Positions 59,211-64,000 of a stretch of DNA of 64,000 bases are shown here, piece after piece (positions within the stretch are counted from its first letter, which is position 1; each line of letters opens with the position of its first letter). Location: assembly GCF_003351045.1 (NCBI RefSeq), contig NZ_QQZY01000004.1, forward strand, positions 62,001 through 126,000, read 5' to 3'. Under the pieces are notes generated by a model. That model saw nothing but the letters and a program-made list of their open reading frames with translations, made no database searches and was not told the origin of the DNA. The DNA comes from Gaiella occulta (lineage in GTDB: Bacteria > Actinomycetota > Thermoleophilia > Gaiellales > Gaiellaceae). Both the position numbers and the translations under genes were made by a program.

Positions 59211-59632
59211 CCCTCGCCGCGCGACCCGGCCGTCCGCAGTCGCAGCAGCGCCAGCACGGCCAGCAGCGGCACGAGCACGACGTCGTTGACGATGCACCAG
59301 ACGCAGACCGCGTCGATCACGAACAGCTGCAGCAGCACGAGGTAGGCGGCGAAGGCGGCCGCCGACAGCGCGAGCGCCGCGGTGAGCGTGCGCGCGAGCT
59401 CCGACCCCCACAGGGTCAGCGCGAGCGCCGCCGCCCAGGCCGCGAGGCCGAGCACGGCGACCGGGACGCCCGCGAGCACGGCGTACTCCGACTCCCGCAC
59501 GGTCTCGCAGCCGCCTCCTCCCGTGCAGATGAGCGCCGCCGGCCGGTAGTGGACGGCGGTCAGGTACCCGGCGACCGCGACGCCTGCGGCCGAGACGCCG
59601 AGCAGGGCGAGCCGCAGCGCGCGGTCGCTCAT
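59207..59632 (-). CDS. Vitamin K epoxide reductase family (VKOR) disulfide-forming membrane protein
   Basis: A 141-residue protein with four or five membrane helices. The outer cysteine pair is in CTGGGGCETVRESEYAVLAGVPVAVLG, the conserved Ser/Asn region follows, and the quinone-side pair is CVWC near residue 117. Bacterial VKOR takes electrons from a DsbA-like partner and passes them to quinone. The DsbA-like gene lies 28 bases upstream on the same strand, so the two should form one disulfide-making system for exported proteins. Confidence 0.9.
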   Translation of the reverse strand: MSDRALRLALLGVSAAGVAVAGYLTAVHYRPAALICTGGGGCETVRESEYAVLAGVPVAVLGLAAWAAALALTLWGSELARTLTAALALSAAAFAAYLVLLQLFVIDAVCVWCIVNDVVLVPLLAVLALLRLRTAGSRGEG

Positions 59633-59660
59633 CCTCCGTCGCGGCCGCTCCGGCCCGGGC

Positions 59661-60422
59661 TCATCCCTGCAGCGCGCCGTCGAGCGCCGGCCGGAAGGCG
59701 TCCGGCGTCAGCGACGCCGGTTGCAGCTCGTACGGCTCGCCGGCCCCGACGCCGATGTAGAACCACGGCGTGCCGGGGACGCGGCGCCGGGCCGCCTCGG
59801 CCGCGACGGCGGCGATCTCCTTCGCGATCCCGGCGCTGTGCGCGTCGCGCTTCACCTTCGCCGCGTCGAGGTCCGGCACGCGGCCGAGGATCTCGTCGAC
59901 CTTCGCGTCGGTCACCCAGCCGCTGTTCTCCTCGCCCTGCTCCCGGTAGAAGAGCTCGACGACGTGCCAGAGCCTGTTCTGCCTGCCCGCCGCGAGGGCG
60001 ACGCGGAGCGCCTTGTCGGAGTCCGCGCCGAGGAAGGCGAGGCCGCGGAAGTCGAGCTTCACCTTGCCCGGCCTGACGTACTCCTCGACGATCGTCTGCA
60101 GCGCGTCCTCGGTGTAGCGGCGGCAGATGGGGCATTGCAGGTCCTCGTACTGGAGTAGCCGTACCGTGGCGTCCGGGTTGCCGAGCACGGTGCCGTGCTG
60201 GGGGATGCCGTCGAGGAAGGCGATGCCGCCCGAGGCTCCGGCTCCGGTCGTCCGTCCCTCCGTCGAGCCCTGTGCCGGCGCGGTGCTCGTGCCGCCACCG
60301 CCGGAGAGGACGATGCTGCCGACGATCAGCGCCGCCGCGACGAGCGCCGCGACGGCGATCGCGAGCACGAGGTTCCGGTCGGGACCCCTTCGCGTGGCCG
60401 GCGGCCTCGGCACGGGTGGCAT
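59661..60422 (-). CDS. DsbA-like thioredoxin-domain protein, membrane-anchored
   Basis: A 253-residue protein. An N-terminal helix (residues 18-40) anchors it with the rest outside, a Gly/Thr-rich linker follows, and residues 85-250 form the thioredoxin-type domain with the active-site CPIC in YEDLQCPICRRYTEDAL and cis-proline in RRVPGTPWFYIGVG. The all-helical insert (LWHVVELFYREQGEENSGWVTDAKVDEIL) is that of the DsbA family. It would oxidise cysteines and be reoxidised by VKOR. ATG 60422; CAGACT lies 6 bases upstream, a weak form of the leaderless box. Confidence 0.9.
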   Translation of the reverse strand: MPPVPRPPATRRGPDRNLVLAIAVAALVAAALIVGSIVLSGGGGTSTAPAQGSTEGRTTGAGASGGIAFLDGIPQHGTVLGNPDATVRLLQYEDLQCPICRRYTEDALQTIVEEYVRPGKVKLDFRGLAFLGADSDKALRVALAAGRQNRLWHVVELFYREQGEENSGWVTDAKVDEILGRVPDLDAAKVKRDAHSAGIAKEIAAVAAEAARRRVPGTPWFYIGVGAGEPYELQPASLTPDAFRPALDGALQG

Positions 60423-60466
60423 CCCCGAAGTCTGCCTACGGCCGTGTCCGCGCGCGCGGGGACCGT

Positions 60467-60472
60467 GATAAT
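60467..60472 (+). promoter_or_regulatory. GATAAT -10 hexamer, leaderless promoter
   Basis: GATAAT is followed by 6 bases and GTG 60479. It deviates from TANNNT at the first base but has the same spacing, in the 56-base gap to the divergent DsbA-like gene. Confidence 0.5.
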
Positions 60473-60478
60473 CCCGGC

Positions 60479-61609
60479 GTGGATCGCGACAACCGCAGAC
60501 GCGCCCTCGTCGATGCCGGCATCGCGATCACGTCCGAGCTGTCGCTCGACGTCATCCTGCAGAAGCTGGTGACCATCGCGGCCGAGCTCACGGATGCCCG
60601 CTACGCCGCGCTCGGCGTGATCGACCGGGCCGGGACGGAGCTCGAGCGCTTCGTCACGCACGGTGTCACGGATGCCGAGCGCAAGGCGATCGGCGAGCCG
60701 CCGCGTGGCCGCGGCATCCTCGGCGTTCTCATCCACGATGCCCGGGTGCTCCGCCTCGACGACCTCACGCGCGATCCCCGCTCGGTCGGGTTCCCGGCCA
60801 ACCACCCTCCGATGCGATCCTTCCTCGGCGTGCCCGTGATGACGCGAGGCGTGGCGTTCGGCAACCTCTATCTGGCGGAGAAGCAGGGGGCGGACGCGTT
60901 CACGGAGGAGGACGAGGAGATCGTCACGCTCCTCGCCGCTCAGGCGGCCGTCGCGATCGAGAACGCACGGCGCGTCGAGCGCGACGCGCTGCGGCGGGCG
61001 GTGCTCGCCCAGGAGGTGGAACGGCGGCGCCTCGCGCGCGAGCTCCACGACGAGACCGGCCAGGCGCTGACGTCGATCCTGCTCGGGCTCGCGGTGGTGG
61101 AGCGCGCGGAGTCGCTCGGCGACGCGCGCGCCGCCGCCGCCGACCTGCGCGAGCTCGTCGTCTCGACCCTGCAGGACGTGCGGCGCCTGGCCGTCGAGCT
61201 GCGCCCCTCGGCCCTCGACGACTTCGGTCTCGTGCCGGCGCTCAGGCGTCTCGGCCAGACGGTGCGCGAGGGGAGCCGCCTCGACGTGCAGGTCGAGGCG
61301 CGGCTCGGCGACGAGCGCCTCGAGCCCGAGCTCGAGACGGCGGTCTATCGCATCGTGCAGGAGGCGCTCACGAACGCGGTCAAGCACGCGGACGCACACC
61401 ACGTCAGCGTCGTGCTGACGCGAAAGAATGAGATGGTGTCGGTCGTGATCGAGGACGACGGTCGGGGATTCGAGCCCGCTGCGCCACGCGGCGGCGGCCT
61501 CGGCCTGCTCGGGATGCGGGAGCGCGTCGAGCTGCTCGACGGCACGCTGTCGGTCGAGTCCGCGCCCGGCGCCGGCACGACCCTGTTGCTGGGGCTGCCG
61601 ATCCGATGA
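60479..61609 (+). CDS. GAF-domain sensor histidine kinase (NarL/DesK type)
   Basis: A 376-residue cytoplasmic kinase. Residues 10-165 are a GAF sensor (VILQKLVTIAAELTDARYAALGVID; SFLGVPVMTRGVAFGNLYLAEK). Residues 175-250 are the dimerisation part with the phosphorylated His in RRLARELHDETGQALTSILLGL. The ATPase at 280-375 has DDGRGFEPAAPRGGGLGLLGMRERVELL and an N-box QEALTNAVKHADAH. The GAF cavity could hold a small ligand or heme, as in DevS-like kinases, but no ligand can be read here. GTG 60479 follows GATAAT. ATGA overlap with the regulator gene. Confidence 0.92.
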   Translation: MDRDNRRRALVDAGIAITSELSLDVILQKLVTIAAELTDARYAALGVIDRAGTELERFVTHGVTDAERKAIGEPPRGRGILGVLIHDARVLRLDDLTRDPRSVGFPANHPPMRSFLGVPVMTRGVAFGNLYLAEKQGADAFTEEDEEIVTLLAAQAAVAIENARRVERDALRRAVLAQEVERRRLARELHDETGQALTSILLGLAVVERAESLGDARAAAADLRELVVSTLQDVRRLAVELRPSALDDFGLVPALRRLGQTVREGSRLDVQVEARLGDERLEPELETAVYRIVQEALTNAVKHADAHHVSVVLTRKNEMVSVVIEDDGRGFEPAAPRGGGLGLLGMRERVELLDGTLSVESAPGAGTTLLLGLPIR

Positions 61610-62244
61610 GCATCCGGGTGCTCATCGTCGACGATCACCCGATCGTCCGCACCGGGCTCCGCCTGCTGCTCGAGCGCGAGGACGACGTCGAGGTCGTGGC
61701 CGAGGCGGGATCGGCGGACGAGGGCGTGCGCGCGGCACGGCTCGAGAAGCCCGACGTGGTCCTGCTCGACGTCGTGATGCCGGGCCGCAGCGGCATCGAG
61801 GCGTGCGCGGAGACGATCGAGGCGTCGAAGGGGCGGGTGCTCGTGCTGTCCATGCAGGACGACCCGTCCTACGTCCGCGAGGCCTTCGCGGCGGGCGCGA
61901 GCGGGTACATGCTCAAGGAGGCCGCCGACGCCGAGCTCGTGCAGGCGGTGCGAGAGGTCGCCGCCGGTGGCCGCTACGTGCACCCGACGCTCGGCGCGCG
62001 CCTCGCCCAGGCCGAGGTCGAGGCTGCCCGCCGTGCCGCCAGCGACCCGCTGTCGGATCGCGAGCGCGAGGTCCTGCGCCTGCTCGCCCTCGGGCACACG
62101 AACCAGGAGATCGCCAGGACGCTCTTCATCTCGGTGCGGACCGCCGAGACGCACCGAGCGCACATCATGCAGAAGCTCGGGCTCGGCACGCGCGCCGAGC
62201 TCGTGCGCTACGCGCTCGCGAACGGCCTCCTGGAGGATCCGTGA
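61606..62244 (+). CDS. Response regulator with LuxR/NarL-type DNA-binding domain
   Basis: A 212-residue regulator. The receiver domain has the acidic pair in LIVDDHPIVRTGLRLLL, the phosphorylated Asp at residue 55 in VVLLDVVMPGRSG, and the switch Thr/Ser plus Lys in VLVLSMQDD and YMLKEAADAEL. The C-terminal helix-turn-helix is LSDREREVLRLLALGHTNQEIARTLFISVRTAETHRAHIMQKLG. It is paired with the kinase by ATGA. Its targets may include the neighbouring DsbA/VKOR or nitrite reductase-like genes; no binding site could be defined. Confidence 0.94.
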   Translation: MSIRVLIVDDHPIVRTGLRLLLEREDDVEVVAEAGSADEGVRAARLEKPDVVLLDVVMPGRSGIEACAETIEASKGRVLVLSMQDDPSYVREAFAAGASGYMLKEAADAELVQAVREVAAGGRYVHPTLGARLAQAEVEAARRAASDPLSDREREVLRLLALGHTNQEIARTLFISVRTAETHRAHIMQKLGLGTRAELVRYALANGLLEDP

Positions 62245-62313
62245 CGGTCGCGCCGCCGCGAATCCTCCAGGGACGTCCGCCGGCACCCGTGGCGCGGGCG
62301 CGAAGCGGATGCG

Positions 62314-63399
62314 CTATTGCGACGCCGCTTCCTTCGGCTTCCCGACCTCGAGCAGGCCGACCTGGCCGAGATCGACGTGCGCGAACGCGTGCGAGACGAA
62401 CGGGTAGAGGCCCGGCTCGTCGATCTTCACCTCGAACACGCCGCCGCCTCCCGCGGGCACGTCGACGGTCTGGACGCCGTTCAGCACGTGCGCCGGGTTC
62501 ATGTCCCCGTTGGGGTAGACGTTGTCGAAGACGGTGCCGACGACGTGGAACGCGGTCGTCAGGCTCGGCCCGGCGTCGACGACGTAGAACCGCACCAGGT
62601 CGCCCGGATCGGCGGTGAGCGGGTGCTCGACGTACTGGTGGGCGTAGCCGTTGAACGCCGTCCAGTCGGGCATCATCGCCCGCGCCTTGTTCATGTCGAG
62701 CTGTGCGGGCGTGTCGAGCCCGTCGCTGCCCAGGTACCACTCGCCGGCGACGAGGACGTACTCCTTGTCCGCCTTCGGCAGGGGAGTCGCCGGGTCGACG
62801 ACGATGGCGCCGTACATGCCGTTCGCGATGTGGGCGAGCACGGGCTTGGTGCCGCAGTGGTACATGAAGACGCCCGGGTCGTCCGCCTTGAAGCGGAAGG
62901 TGAAGGACTTCCCCGGCATCACGTCGACGAACGCCTCGTTGGGCGCGATCCTCGCCGCGTGGAAGTCGATCGAGTGCGGGATGGCGCCGTCGTTCGTGAG
63001 CGTCATCTCCACCGTCTGGCCCTGGCGCGCGTGCACGATCGGACCGGGCGCGCCGCCCTCGAAGCCCCACGCCTGGTACGACACGCCCGGGGCGATCTGG
63101 ATCGTCACGTCCTTCAGCACCATGCGCACCTTCACGACGGGTCCGGGGGTCAGGGGCGGGAGCTCCGCGGGGTAGGGCTTGTGCGCGAGGGCGAGCTCCT
63201 TCGCGTTCTCCGGCGCGACGCCGGCGAAGCTCTGGCCCTTCGGCGTCGTCGCAGAGGCGTTCGCCGTGTTCTCGTGCCCGCTGCCAGCGGCCGCCGGCGA
63301 GACGTCGTCGTCGAGGGCCCGATTCGACGCGACGACGGCGGCGACGAGGATCACGACGGCGGCGACGAGAGCGCCGAGCCCAAGCATGAGAGTCTTCAT
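62314..63399 (-). CDS. nirK: Copper-containing nitrite reductase-like two-domain multicopper oxidase
   Basis: A 361-residue exported protein with an N-terminal membrane segment (residues 2-24). Domain 1 has PHSIDFHAA (type-1 His, the catalytic Asp and a type-2 His, near residues 140-147) and MYHCGTKPVLAHIANGMYG (type-2 His, then type-1 Cys, His and Met). Domain 2 has FHVVGTVFDNVYPNG with the catalytic His and FVSHAFAHVDLGQVG with the third type-2 His. All NirK ligands are thus present. Two-domain laccase-like oxidases are the alternative. ATG 63399 is chosen because AAGGAG lies 5 bases upstream. Confidence 0.85.
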   Translation of the reverse strand: MKTLMLGLGALVAAVVILVAAVVASNRALDDDVSPAAAGSGHENTANASATTPKGQSFAGVAPENAKELALAHKPYPAELPPLTPGPVVKVRMVLKDVTIQIAPGVSYQAWGFEGGAPGPIVHARQGQTVEMTLTNDGAIPHSIDFHAARIAPNEAFVDVMPGKSFTFRFKADDPGVFMYHCGTKPVLAHIANGMYGAIVVDPATPLPKADKEYVLVAGEWYLGSDGLDTPAQLDMNKARAMMPDWTAFNGYAHQYVEHPLTADPGDLVRFYVVDAGPSLTTAFHVVGTVFDNVYPNGDMNPAHVLNGVQTVDVPAGGGGVFEVKIDEPGLYPFVSHAFAHVDLGQVGLLEVGKPKEAASQ

Positions 63400-63404
63400 T
63401 GCTG

Positions 63405-63410
63405 CTCCTT
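63405..63410 (-). promoter_or_regulatory. Shine-Dalgarno sequence AAGGAG
   Basis: On the minus strand AAGGAG is 5 bases before ATG 63399. It favours that start over an in-frame upstream ATG at 63432. The nitrite reductase-like gene is therefore one of the few here with a real leader. Confidence 0.7.
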
Positions 63411-63536
63411 CCGAGGACGGGTGTTTCTCCATCGCAGAGTGGAAGAACAGCCCCGCGCTCACATCCGGGGAGGCGCCGATCGCGATTGCGGGCTTCCCCC
63501 CATGCGCGGCGCGGCGGGCGCCTCGAAGATCCAGCT

Positions 63537-64000
63537 GTGGACGGAGAAACGCGACGCCACCGTGCGCTTGCAGAGCCCGCGCGCACGCGCCTGCTGGAGC
63601 ACCTGCGCGGGTCGGCGCGCCCGCTCTCGGCCGACGAGCTCGCACGCGTCCTCTCCCTGCATCCGAACACGGTGCGGGCGCATCTCGACGTGCTCGGCGA
63701 GGCCGGCCTCGTCGACGCCGTGGTGGAGCGCCGAACGCGACCCGGTCGGCCGCGACGCCTGTTCAGCGCCGTGCCCGACGAGGCGGAGCGCGAGCACGAG
63801 ATGCTCGCCTCGGCGCTCGCCTCTTTGCTCGAGCCGCTTCCCGACGGCGACGGCCTCGCCGCCGCCGCCGGCCGCAGCTGGGGGCACGTGCTCGTCGAGC
63901 GCCTCGAGCCCGGGCAGCCGGCCACGGCCGAGGCGGGCCTCGAGCGCGTGGCGTCGCTCCTGCGCCGCCGTGGCTTCGCGCCGGAGCTCGGCCGCGACCG
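63537..64000 (+). CDS. Helix-turn-helix transcriptional regulator (ArsR/MarR-like), N-terminal part
   Basis: The frame from GTG 63537 stays open to the window end, giving 154 residues of a longer protein. Residues 10-75 are a winged helix: PARTRLLEHLRGSARPLSADELARVLSLHPNTVRAHLDVLGEAGLV, with a basic wing RRTRPGRPRRLFSAV. The part after it (ASALASLLEPLPDGDGLAAAAGRSWGHVLVE) is like regulators with a C-terminal sensory domain that follow this HTH. It is divergent from the nitrite reductase-like gene, 137 bases away, and may control it. Confidence 0.8.
   Translation, partial: MDGETRRHRALAEPARTRLLEHLRGSARPLSADELARVLSLHPNTVRAHLDVLGEAGLVDAVVERRTRPGRPRRLFSAVPDEAEREHEMLASALASLLEPLPDGDGLAAAAGRSWGHVLVERLEPGQPATAEAGLERVASLLRRRGFAPELGRD

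Noticed and set aside
1-64000. tRNA, rRNA, CRISPR, insertion sequences, phage attachment sites
   Set aside because: No cloverleaf, repeat-spacer array, transposase or integrase sequence was seen on either strand.

Overview
The window is about 70% GC, carries roughly 53 tightly packed protein genes, starts most of them at GTG, and has no RNA gene, mobile element or CRISPR array that I could find. A four-gene coenzyme F420 cluster, NarL-type two-component regulation and the general gene style suggest a high-GC actinobacterium, possibly of the Thermoleophilia/Gaiella type. That placement is inference; no marker gene here fixes it.

Positions 1-51,200 form one very large surface-polysaccharide locus. 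It holds about 13 GT4 and 5 GT2 glycosyltransferases, one CgeB-like glycosyltransferase and four multi-membrane GT-C-like proteins. Three different enzymes could start synthesis on lipid phosphate: a short phosphoglycosyl transferase (2503), a long WbaP-like one (23049), and a WecA-like domain fused to a CapD-like N-terminus (48553). Two Wzx-like flippases (15303, 33461), an O-antigen ligase/polymerase (13923), a Wzz-like protein (5347) and an ABC exporter (Wzm at 50428, Wzt at 53061) indicate at least two export routes. Sugar-nucleotide genes include a UDP-glucuronate decarboxylase-like enzyme (9798), a UDP-HexNAc/hexose 4-epimerase (12285), a GDP-mannose dehydratase-like enzyme (29642) and GDP-L-fucose synthase (28684). 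Four methyltransferases, two glycoside hydrolases, a deacetylase-like protein, an ATP-grasp enzyme and a PQQ-type beta-propeller complete it.

Positions 52,000-64,000 are housekeeping and redox genes. hemE is fused by a 4-base overlap to the Wzt gene. An F420 set follows (cofC, cofD, npdG, cofE), then a small secreted cupredoxin, a class II aldolase-family protein, a VKOR plus DsbA-like disulfide pair, a GAF histidine kinase with its LuxR-type response regulator, a two-domain copper nitrite reductase-like protein, and the start of a helix-turn-helix regulator.

The strongest non-coding signal is a promoter grammar. At about 18 transcription-unit starts on both strands, a TANNNT hexamer ends exactly 6-8 bases before the start codon, which is the geometry of leaderless mRNAs. 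Shine-Dalgarno sequences are clear only at a few genes (for example 38629, 57672, 63399). One such promoter drives a six-codon ORF whose stop overlaps the start of a methyltransferase gene. Within operons, 4-base ATGA/GTGA overlaps dominate, and seven convergent gene pairs overlap tail to tail.
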